From: an uncultured Agathobacter sp.
GTDB taxonomy: Bacteria > Bacillota > Clostridia > Lachnospirales > Lachnospiraceae
Assembly (NCBI GenBank): GCA_945910395.1
Contig: CAMDYX010000016.1
Span: forward strand, 1-50,667
DNA length: 50,667 bases
Direction: 5' to 3'
Positions 43,301-48,917 of this stretch are shown here, piece by piece (position 1 is the stretch's first letter; the number at the start of each line of letters is the position of its first letter). Under the pieces are notes generated by a model, which saw only the letters and a program-made list of their open reading frames with translations, was not told the origin of the DNA and made no database searches. The position numbers and the translations under genes were made by a program.

Positions 43301-44525
43301 GGGAGGTAGTCCACAGAACCAGATAGCAATTGGTCAGGCCGAAATGCGCTTGGATGATGGAGATAGGATAAAAAACAGACTTGATGATCGCCAGATCAAA
43401 ATCAAACAGTACCTAGATGATGCTTTAGCAAAGATGGTTATTCATAAGTTTGTTGGAGTGTTTGACTATCTTCAGGCTGCGACAGGAGTGATAGAAGAGG
43501 GGTTACCTTATACATATTCTTCAGAGTATGTTGAGTTTATGGGAGAATCTATATCCAGAGTAGGTAATTTCCTTGGGGCGCCATTTGAAAAAGCATTAAC
43601 GGTTTTGAGGTGTCCAGATATAACTCAACTGAGTAGTTTTAAAAATGCATACTCCCGCGTTGTAAAAGTATTGAGAGAGCAGGGATATGATAAACAGGCT
43701 GACGCTGCAGAAATTAGAGTCGAAGAGGTTGAGGCCGAGATAAAAGCCAGAAACCAGTATAATCAAGCATTGGGTGAATGCGAAAAGGATATTGCAATCA
43801 ATAATGATGTCTCGAAGTATAGCTATGGTGAATGTGATTCTGTTGCAAGCAAATTAGAAGGCTGGAAGAAGTTTTTTGCAGAAACAGACATGCCGACTTC
43901 ACTATCAGCACCATTATTAGAAAAAGTCGAGGAACTATTAAAACGTGTTGATGGACGGAAAAAGGAGATTCTTTCAGAGGTTTCTGAAATAGAGAATGAC
44001 ATTTCCTCTGCAGAAACTTTGGATGATTTATTAAGCGAAGCTGATTCTGCAGAAAATCTATTGTTAGATAATCTACCGGAAGAGATTGAAGAAAAAATTA
44101 AAAATATCATTTCTGCTATATACGACCTGCGGTCTCGAGTTGATAACCTACCGGATTCAATAGATGAATTAGAGGTTGCCGAGAATTATAAAGATGGAGA
44201 ATCGGTATACGATCAGGTGTATTCTGCAGAAGCTGCAAGCAAGAAGGCTAAGCTTATAAGAAAAGAAGAAGAGTGGATTAGAAAAGTTATTATCCCTGTT
44301 GAAGAAGGTGAAGAATTAGATGCACAGAAGTGTACTTCTATGATTGAAAAGCTTCATAATATTCCTGACTTTGCATCAAAAGGAACAGTTGCACGGGCAA
44401 GAGAAGCTTTGGATATTGTAGATAAGAAACTTCACGAGTGTAAAGTACAAGGAGTACTTTCTCTATATAATAGTTTGACTGAAGAAGAAAAAGAAGAATT
44501 CAAAAGTATTATAAGTAAACAGTGA
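40320..44525 (+). CDS. Second giant P-loop ATPase (SspC/BrxC-like) with coiled-coil tail
   Basis: From the ATG at 40320, behind GTGAGGTGG, the protein has 1401 residues. Walker A is I-A-G-Y-G-T-G-K-S-H (Lys93) and Walker B I-L-F-D-E-F-G-R-Y (Asp277, Glu278), a close match in layout to the ATPase at 25826. The Y-G-T-G-K-S-H-L form is also seen in BrxC/PglY and related ATPases. The last third is charged and predicted coiled coil (long runs of E, K, L, D). It is the last gene of the operon and is followed by a terminator. It is not the usual fourth member of an FGH arm as I know it. Confidence 0.7.
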   Translation: MLVKDLVRFNRENYYNGAVQTDWFYDKSKVKNIAQSYVFHGPKYYGVSDKDVKSGEHKLIDTASFSKIVVEKLYEKEVENNFVLTIAGYGTGKSHLAVTLGALLSGNSELQKAVVKNIASVDSQIASEIEKRIGKNNLVIALNGMKNFNLDAEVLSSVRLALEQNGESDDVLKSLTKTYDVAKYFINENYEKNIELFETAAEQVGIKKQGNSLKNYLEKNIESDPSAIDIVNVVFKKVTGDSLHWEQGVSAGDIILKVSKELCGEGKPFNKVLILFDEFGRYIEYVAANPVVAGDASLQQIFEAVQSSEGNAVFVGFVQYELEAYLTHIDKTSNVIRYVGRYSASEKYYLSSNFETILANLLEKQDEGRFTQYIGKALDRYVNFHKKVHSALDRWTDNSIQKNVWKSDALYRKVIMEGCYPLHPITVWLLSNSSGWMQQRSTIAFCAEMFEDVSDQEISNDWLPYVYPVDIIDSGIYSEMLNSEEKGLVKSQNCMLYNEIIVKIGDKLTDEESQILKAVLIARIAGFKFHDKEEAFTAFRYFTNLREEAIKPAVKNLEDRHGVIAYDDQAKTYDLIAEANGFNEFKRVFARYRTGNSAVIDDMDEDLMKELGLTDPVDTAFGQDNHISSMEWKFEKELVSSDEIDKAFLDSAIRNVDSANDGEAYRGLLLYAYCSEDTENEINRLAALYNSLEMDKVPIIILFLDDSEGEILRALTVKKTMLRFSLADNERFSKHLMSQKRSQNKKIIQTFNTMVMERKRISGEGLLTYDVRLNMLCSRKFAEVYSTPVPFAFDGFESKRSVQAKKTFSTLCIKMFDQTLMNVQSYQALNTADKNRVQSCLSVAGNSSWKVFNKDCQLVLPQNELIKKIYSEVDSSIPEEGSFTVGRLFGKYLHAPYGMNIYSYTLFVIYFIQKHENKLVCFLGNEKLSASNLNSNILKDGKLKFSELQRITIQRNHNMDVDVVAEICNEILENTDVNKCGVLRKRLSDTIRVEGGSPQNQIAIGQAEMRLDDGDRIKNRLDDRQIKIKQYLDDALAKMVIHKFVGVFDYLQAATGVIEEGLPYTYSSEYVEFMGESISRVGNFLGAPFEKALTVLRCPDITQLSSFKNAYSRVVKVLREQGYDKQADAAEIRVEEVEAEIKARNQYNQALGECEKDIAINNDVSKYSYGECDSVASKLEGWKKFFAETDMPTSLSAPLLEKVEELLKRVDGRKKEILSEVSEIENDISSAETLDDLLSEADSAENLLLDNLPEEIEEKIKNIISAIYDLRSRVDNLPDSIDELEVAENYKDGESVYDQVYSAEAASKKAKLIRKEEEWIRKVIIPVEEGEELDAQKCTSMIEKLHNIPDFASKGTVARAREALDIVDKKLHECKVQGVLSLYNSLTEEEKEEFKSIISKQ

Positions 44526-44535
44526 TTTTATAGCG

Positions 44536-44567
44536 AATAGCCGCTTCCAGGTTTGAAAGCGGCTATT
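44536..44567 (+). terminator. Terminator of the defence operon
   Basis: AATAGCCGCTT at 44536-44546 pairs perfectly with AAGCGGCTATT at 44557-44567. The T run after it is short. It lies 10 bases after the last stop. Confidence 0.7.
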
Positions 44568-44660
44568 TAGTGTCTTAAGAAGCGACAGGAAAAATTGATG
44601 TAGTGGACCGGCAGACAACCGGCAGACTGGCTGAATGAACACGCCGAAGACTCTTGATTG

Positions 44661-44685
44661 AGCTGGTGTTTTTAACGGACACCTC
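44661..44685 (+). repeat. Cargo-leader repeat, copy 2 (right of defence island)
   Basis: Matches 22467-22491 at 23 of 25 positions. It holds a perfect GGTGT/ACACC inverted repeat (44665-44669, 44679-44683). TATAGT at 44697-44702 is a possible -10 box for the HIRAN gene. Confidence 0.6.
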
Positions 44686-44750
44686 CTTTGGTAATGTATA
44701 GTCAGATGAAACTCAGTGACTGGCATACATTCAGAAGGAGGTGTTTTCTT

Positions 44751-45062
44751 ATGTCAGAGATTTATTTCACGATTGCCGGGACGAATCACCACCACGGGCA
44801 GGAGTTCATTGAGCCGGATATGCCGGTGAAGCTCATCAAGGAACCGGACAACGAAGTTGACAGCGAAGCCATCAAGGTGGAAATGCGAGGGATCGGACAG
44901 ATCGGATATGTGGCCAACAGTCCTTATACCGTTCTGGGCGAAAGCATGAGTGCCGGTCGTCTCTATGACAAGATCGGAGACGAGGCTTCGGGTAAGGTTC
45001 TGTATGTTCTTCCGAGGGGCGTACTCTGCGTTCTTGACGAAGAATCTGTTGCTAAGGAGTAG
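44751..45062 (+). CDS. HIRAN-like domain protein
   Basis: The 103-residue product begins F-T-I-A-G-T-N-H-H-H-G-Q-E-F and continues L-I-K-E-P-D-N-E-V-D-S-E-A-I-K-V and I-G-Q-I-G-Y-V-A-N-S, the pattern of HIRAN domains, which bind single-stranded or damaged DNA ends in SWI/SNF helicases. Stand-alone copies occur on mobile elements; function unknown. AAGGAGG precedes the ATG at 44751; the frame open from 44688 has no site. Confidence 0.78.
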   Translation: MSEIYFTIAGTNHHHGQEFIEPDMPVKLIKEPDNEVDSEAIKVEMRGIGQIGYVANSPYTVLGESMSAGRLYDKIGDEASGKVLYVLPRGVLCVLDEESVAKE

Positions 45063-45090
45063 GTGTTTTGCATATAGGAGCGTGTGAAAA

Positions 45091-45294
45091 TTGGAGAAGT
45101 TTAAATCGACTCTTAGAGAGCTCCGGATCGAAGCGGGGCTCACCCAGGATGAGCTGGCTGATGCCATCGGTGTTGGCAGGCGGACGATCATTACGATTGA
45201 AAATGAGGAGGGAGCCAACCCTTCAGTGGGAACGGTTAAGCGTCTGCTGAAATATTTTGAGATTACCTTCGAGGAGCTGTACCCCCAGGATTAA
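45091..45294 (+). CDS. XRE-family transcriptional regulator
   Basis: The 67-residue protein is a single helix-turn-helix domain (R-I-E-A-G-L-T-Q-D-E-L-A-D-A-I-G-V-G-R-R, then T-I-E-N-E-E-G-A-N-P-S). The start is TTG at 45091 with AGGAG eleven bases upstream, so translation may be weak. A promoter flanked by palindromes lies directly downstream (45307-45379) and is the natural target. Confidence 0.85.
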   Translation: MEKFKSTLRELRIEAGLTQDELADAIGVGRRTIITIENEEGANPSVGTVKRLLKYFEITFEELYPQD

Positions 45295-45306
45295 CTCAGG
45301 AGGAAT

Positions 45307-45379
45307 GGGTTACGAAATCAAGTGCATTATGCTGCACTTGTACTTATACTCGGACAGAGTTATAGTATATATGTAACCC
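45307..45379 (+). promoter_or_regulatory. Promoter with palindromic operators
   Basis: TTGTAC at 45338-45343 and TATAGT at 45361-45366 are 17 bases apart. The -35 box overlaps the end of an 8-bp palindrome CAAGTGCA/TGCACTTG (45319-45326, 45333-45340). A second pair GGGTTAC/GTAACCC (45307-45313, 45373-45379) brackets the whole. It would drive the leader peptide and zinc-ribbon genes under repression by a nearby XRE protein. A folded leader RNA is less likely because transcription should start near 45373. Confidence 0.6.
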
Positions 45380-45413
45380 GAACACATGTTCTTTTCTTAT
45401 TGGGAGGTAATTG

Positions 45414-45473
45414 ATGAAAGCAGTATTCCAAGAGGCAGTACTCAAATTTCTCGACACACGTCGGAAGGGATGA
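45414..45473 (+). CDS. 19-residue leader peptide
   Basis: A GGGAGG site and ATG open a 19-residue frame (M-K-A-V-F-Q-E-A-V-L-K-F-L-D-T-R-R-K-G) whose stop overlaps the start of the next gene (ATGA). It is probably there to couple translation. No family known. Confidence 0.5.
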   Translation: MKAVFQEAVLKFLDTRRKG

Positions 45474-45721
45474 ACAACAGGTTCTTTCGACGAGAACAGC
45501 GGATTGCAGTTCCGATGAAACCGCGGCAGATTGTTTTTTATTGTAAGAACTGCAAATGTAGCACTAAGATCAGTTATGACATTTCCGGGGATCCGGATAA
45601 ACCTGTATTGGATGGAGTGAGAATTAAGTGTCACAGATGCAAGCGTGTTATTTCGCTGAAGGACACTACGGAGGGTAAGGTTGTAGCCCGGGCCGATGAA
45701 GCCGGGAAGCTTTATTGGTAA
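45470..45721 (+). CDS. Small zinc-ribbon protein
   Basis: The 83-residue product has two C-x2-C pairs (F-Y-C-K-N-C-K-C and I-K-C-H-R-C-K), a zinc ribbon fold, with a basic N-terminus. It may bind nucleic acid. I place the start at the ATG at 45470, coupled to the leader peptide; the frame is open from 45386 but an earlier start has no ribosome site. Family not recognised. Confidence 0.65.
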   Translation: MNNRFFRREQRIAVPMKPRQIVFYCKNCKCSTKISYDISGDPDKPVLDGVRIKCHRCKRVISLKDTTEGKVVARADEAGKLYW

Positions 45722-45807
45722 ATATAGCCAAATATAAAGAATGGTACCGTCATCATTCGGTTAGGACAATTAAATTATGGCTCTCATGATAAAGGAGGCA
45801 TCCTTTG

Positions 45808-45918
45808 ATGCCAATCCTAGCGACGCGTGAGAAAGATAATCAGCGGAGAACTGTGGTCTTTCTTGCCCGTCGTTATTTTTTGCGCTTTTCCCTGATTATC
45901 ATTTTGGGGAAGAAGTGA
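45808..45918 (+). CDS. 36-residue peptide upstream of an XRE gene
   Basis: AAGGAGG and an ATG open a 36-residue frame with a basic first half and a hydrophobic end (F-S-L-I-I-I-L-G-K-K). It contains a GATAATCAG/CTGATTATC inverted repeat (45834-45842, 45892-45900), so it may be a leader whose translation affects folding before the XRE gene at 45924. Real expression is uncertain. Confidence 0.4.
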   Translation: MPILATREKDNQRRTVVFLARRYFLRFSLIIILGKK

Positions 45919-45923
45919 TTTAG

Positions 45924-46259
45924 ATGGAAACAGAAACAATCGGATCGAGAATTCGTGCAGCCCGAAAGGAGATGGGCTATTCCCAGGAAGAACTGGCTGC
46001 ACTTCTATATATGAAGAAAACCACTATATGCAAATATGAGAAGGATCTGCATGACATACCATCCAGCGTAATCGTTCAGCTGGCAAGGATCCTGCACACA
46101 AGCCCTAATTATTTACTACTGGGAGAAGGTAAAGCAAATCGGTGGAAAGATGATATGATATGCATAATTGAAGAGATAAACTCGCCGATAATGAGACAAC
46201 TTGCGATGGAACAAATGAGAAGTATAGTAAAATATGCGGATAAAAGCATATCAATATAA
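45924..46259 (+). CDS. XRE-family regulator with C-terminal extension
   Basis: The 111-residue protein has an N-terminal helix-turn-helix (I-R-A-A-R-K-E-M-G-Y-S-Q-E-E-L-A-A-L-L) and a C-terminal helical part (E-E-I-N-S-P-I-M-R-Q-L-A-M-E-Q-M) probably for dimerisation. It lies just before the CBASS-like pair and may control it through the palindrome at 46304-46323. Confidence 0.82.
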   Translation: METETIGSRIRAARKEMGYSQEELAALLYMKKTTICKYEKDLHDIPSSVIVQLARILHTSPNYLLLGEGKANRWKDDMICIIEEINSPIMRQLAMEQMRSIVKYADKSISI

Positions 46260-46303
46260 TCTGAAAGAAGAAATGTTCCAAATATCAAATATCATTATGG
46301 TGA

Positions 46304-46338
46304 GTGTACTTTTTAACGTACACCCCGTATGCTATTAT
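46304..46338 (+). promoter_or_regulatory. Operator-promoter of the CBASS-like pair
   Basis: GTGTAC/GTACAC (46304-46309, 46318-46323) is a perfect inverted repeat around TTTTTAAC. TATTAT at 46333-46338 is a possible -10 box, 17 bases after a weak -35 inside the repeat. The TTTTTAAC core and ACACC flank resemble the two cargo-leader repeats at 22467 and 44661. Confidence 0.45.
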
Positions 46339-46387
46339 CTATAGGAAGATTGAAAACAGTAATGATTTATATCGGGAGGAACAAAAG

Positions 46388-47200
46388 ATGAGTTCAAAAG
46401 TAAGCAAACATCCGATTAGTCAGGACAAAAGGGCTAATATATCAGCAAGATATAAGAGAATTACTAAATCCATAAATCAAACCTTTTGGAATTCTGAAAG
46501 TGAGACATTACATAGTATATACGTTGGATCTTATGGGAGAGGGACTGCCATAGATACAAGTGATCTGGACGTTTTATTCGAATTACCGTCAGACGAATAC
46601 GATCACTTTACGGGATTGTCTGGAAATGGCCAATCGCGATTGTTGCAATCTGTGAAGAATGCAATTTTAGATACATACCCAAGATCTGATGTAAAAGGGG
46701 ATGGGCAGGTTGTGGTTGTGAAGTTCTCTGATGGAATGGTTTTTGAGATACTGCCCGCTTTTAGAAACGAGACATATTTAGGCTGGGACGGTACATATAA
46801 ATATCCAGATACTCATATGGGAGGAAATTGGCTTTCTACCAATCCAAAGACAGAGATTGATGCTATGAAAGAAAAAAATGAAGATAGTAATGGCCTACTT
46901 TATGCAACGTGCCAGCATATAAGATATATTAGAGATAATCAGTATACAAGCTACCATTTGTCGGGTATACTTATCGATTCTTTTGTATATAAAGCTATAG
47001 GCGGTTGGCATTTTCTGCGTGAGGGTGAGGAAAAAAGTAGTGGAGGTTCATCATTTGAAGAGATACTTCTTTCAAAGTATAATGAAATGGACTTCTCTGT
47101 TAATTTGGGGGCTCATTTAAATGCCCCTGGAAGCAATATGAATGTTGATCCAAACCAAGGCTGGGATGTCTTGGGAAAAGTTTTAAAATATATGGCGTGA
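46388..47200 (+). CDS. CBASS-type nucleotidyltransferase (CD-NTase/SMODS)
   Basis: The 270-residue protein has the nucleotidyltransferase signature V-G-S-Y-G-R-G-T-A-I-D-T-S-D-L-D (Gly47-Ser48, Asp59, Asp61) with a later acidic position in F-E-I-L-P-A (Glu120 where aspartate is usual). CD-NTases make cyclic oligonucleotides when phage is sensed. GGGAGG supports the ATG at 46388 rather than the frame opening at 46304. Its neighbour is a SLATT membrane protein, a known effector partner. HORMA, Cap2 and Cap3 genes are absent, so the unit is of the minimal kind. Confidence 0.85.
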   Translation: MSSKVSKHPISQDKRANISARYKRITKSINQTFWNSESETLHSIYVGSYGRGTAIDTSDLDVLFELPSDEYDHFTGLSGNGQSRLLQSVKNAILDTYPRSDVKGDGQVVVVKFSDGMVFEILPAFRNETYLGWDGTYKYPDTHMGGNWLSTNPKTEIDAMKEKNEDSNGLLYATCQHIRYIRDNQYTSYHLSGILIDSFVYKAIGGWHFLREGEEKSSGGSSFEEILLSKYNEMDFSVNLGAHLNAPGSNMNVDPNQGWDVLGKVLKYMA

Positions 47201-47210
47201 GGTATTGAGC

Positions 47211-47756
47211 ATGAGTAATAAAATACAAGAAGATGAAAAAGAAAAGCTTAAGAAGCAATTAGTGGCTGCACATGGAAAGGTCGAATATACATACACGGCT
47301 CATCACAAAATTGAGAACAGATTAGAGAAACGTGATAAGCTCATTAGAACCCTACAGATTATTTTAACTGCAGTATCAACAGTTGGATTCTTGGCTACCG
47401 TCATCACAAACCAGATTCTGTTGAGTTGGGTAGGCGGAGTATTTGCTGCGCTATCACTTGGATTGAATATATATTCTAAGGACTTCAAACTTGTTACTGA
47501 GGCAAGAGCACATAAAGATGCAGCAGATGAATTGTGGGTAATAAAGAATGAATACGAAAATTTGATAACCGATATAGATGGATTGGATCTGGATGCTATT
47601 CGTGAAAAGCGAAACAAGTTACAAACCGATACGGCTATAGTTAATAAGCGTTACCCAGGAACAGATCGAAGGGGATATAGAGCGGCACAAAAGGCCTTGC
47701 AAGAGGAAGATGAACAGACATTTGATGACGGAGAGGCAGAGAGATTTTTGCCATAA
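47211..47756 (+). CDS. SLATT-domain membrane effector
   Basis: The 181-residue protein has an N-terminal amphipathic helix (K-V-E-Y-T-Y-T-A-H-H-K-I-E-N-R-L), two membrane helices (about 45-65 and 69-88) and a soluble helical C-terminus (A-R-A-H-K-D-A-A-D-E-L-W). This is the SLATT layout, predicted to form pores in the membrane when paired with a SMODS nucleotidyltransferase. The ATG at 47211 follows GTGAGG and lies 10 bases after the CD-NTase stop. A strong terminator ends the unit. Confidence 0.82.
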   Translation: MSNKIQEDEKEKLKKQLVAAHGKVEYTYTAHHKIENRLEKRDKLIRTLQIILTAVSTVGFLATVITNQILLSWVGGVFAALSLGLNIYSKDFKLVTEARAHKDAADELWVIKNEYENLITDIDGLDLDAIREKRNKLQTDTAIVNKRYPGTDRRGYRAAQKALQEEDEQTFDDGEAERFLP

Positions 47757-47797
47757 TGCAAAGTAGTACAAGAAAGGCAGATTATTACGAAGTAAGG

Positions 47798-47833
47798 AGA
47801 TCGTCTAAACTGAAGTTTAGATGATCTTTTTTT
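47798..47833 (+). terminator. Terminator after the CBASS-like pair
   Basis: AGATC then TCTAAAC (47798-47810) pairs with GTTTAGA then GATCT (47815-47827), a four-base loop, followed by a T7 run. Confidence 0.88.
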
Positions 47834-47910
47834 ATCATATTGTTTCCTGAGAGGAAACTTTTGTTGCCATAAGGGGCCTCGTAGCTTCCTGTTATCACCG
47901 ATAGAATAAT

Positions 47911-47943
47911 ACTTGTCAGTGACAGACAGGCAAACCGGTTTGC
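47911..47943. promoter_or_regulatory. Palindromes before the recombination module
   Basis: GCAAACCGGTTTGC at 47930-47943 is a perfect 14-bp palindrome. TGTCAGTGACA lies just upstream (47914-47924). They sit 30 bases before the ribosome site of the gene at 47974 and could be operators. Confidence 0.5.
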
Positions 47944-47973
47944 TTCAGACTCAGACGTTCAAAGGAGGAAGCG

Positions 47974-48573
47974 ATGAGAGAAGAAGCAAATATTGTAGAA
48001 CAGTATGCGGATGCAGACACATCCGGGCGGATAGATATTCTGATCAAATACTATCCCAACTTCCTTCGGTTGGTTGAAGGGTACGAACAGTCATTAAGTT
48101 TCATTATTAAGCAGGAGAAGGAATATAAGCACCGTGCATCACGAGGGGATCTCGGAGTACGGGTGCAGACTTCCGGCATATCGGACCCGACCGCCAGGGA
48201 GGCAATCGACAATATCATGATCATGGATGCAATACGGTCAGGAGACTTAAAGAGCATCATCAAAGATCTGGATGAAGAAGTCATGCAGCTGCATGAAACG
48301 GAGGTAAGGACGCTCCGGAATATGAAAGAAGACTTCAGTATTTTCAAGAACAGCTTCTTTTATCTGGAGCCGGAAAGCGCAGAGCTTTTTGAAAAATATC
48401 TTATGACCTGCAGGAGAGTGGAGCGCTTGGCTACAGAGCTGGATATCCCGACGGAAGCCTTAAAGCAGCAGGTGCATCGAATGAAGAGAGTTGTAGTCGA
48501 GCAAACAAGCGGAGTTTTGAACAGAAAATATCAGTTTATGGGAGGAATGCAAAAATGTCATACAGCAGAGTAA
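47974..48573 (+). CDS. Conserved-position ICE protein upstream of the integrase, unknown function
   Basis: The 199-residue product is helical and charged, without membrane segment or catalytic motif that I recognise. AAAGGAGG precedes the ATG. It overlaps the next gene by 19 bases, so it belongs to the recombination operon. A regulatory or excision-control role is a guess from position. Confidence 0.65.
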   Translation: MREEANIVEQYADADTSGRIDILIKYYPNFLRLVEGYEQSLSFIIKQEKEYKHRASRGDLGVRVQTSGISDPTAREAIDNIMIMDAIRSGDLKSIIKDLDEEVMQLHETEVRTLRNMKEDFSIFKNSFFYLEPESAELFEKYLMTCRRVERLATELDIPTEALKQQVHRMKRVVVEQTSGVLNRKYQFMGGMQKCHTAE

Positions 48574-48752
48574 GAGGAAGTCTCAGACCGGAGTACTTAA
48601 GATTAAAGGAAGCCATGCTGGTGTTCTCCATGGGACCGGAGAAGATCGAAGCACTGGCAAGGGAATGCGGAGCATATTACAAGGTCGATCGTGTCGTTTT
48701 AATCAACTATGGGGAGCTAAGGGACTACATAGAGACATTTAGGGAAAATTAA
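48555..48752 (+). CDS. Excisionase-like small protein (DUF6462-like)
   Basis: The 65-residue product contains Y-L-R-L-K-E-A-M-L-V-F-S-M-G-P-E-K-I-E-A and Y-K-V-D-R-V-V-L-I-N, a compact winged-helix-like pattern that I associate with DUF6462 proteins found directly before ICE integrases. This is the usual place of the excisionase. GGGAGG precedes the ATG. The family name is from memory and should be searched. Confidence 0.65.
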   Translation: MSYSRVRGSLRPEYLRLKEAMLVFSMGPEKIEALARECGAYYKVDRVVLINYGELRDYIETFREN

Positions 48753-48780
48753 CGGACAAAGTCAGAGGATAGAAATACGG

Positions 48781-48902
48781 AAAATACGGACTTTGGGGAT
48801 ATACATTAAAAATTACTTGATTTTTATGTGCGCACTATGCGATAATAGGTTCAGGATGATTTTGGAGCCTGTTAAGGATGTGCATCCCCACTTTCGTATT
48901 TT
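48781..48902 (+). promoter_or_regulatory. Integrase leader: spaced inverted repeat and promoter
   Basis: AAAATACG then GGGGA (48781-48799) mirrors TCCCC then CGTATTTT (48885-48902), about 85 bases apart. Between them TTGATT at 48817-48822 and GATAAT at 48841-48846 form a promoter with an 18-base spacer, with the palindrome GTGCGCAC inside the spacer. This could be a control region for integrase expression and an Xis-binding site. Confidence 0.5.
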
Positions 48903-48917
48903 GAAAGGAGAGATATT

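Noticed and set aside
22944-44525. BREX type 4 (PAPS reductase plus BrxC-like ATPase)
   Set aside because: No PglZ, BrxL or methylase gene is present, whereas DUF4007, a cysteine desulfurase and an FGH-like trio are. Ssp fits better.
22944-44525. Classical Dnd system (DndABCDE-FGH)
   Set aside because: No DndB, DndE or SMC-like DndD is visible; the DUF4007 protein and BrxC/SspC-like ATPase take their place.
45307-45379. Riboswitch-like multi-stem RNA
   Set aside because: A promoter lies inside the structure, so most of the stems would not be transcribed; operator palindromes explain them better.
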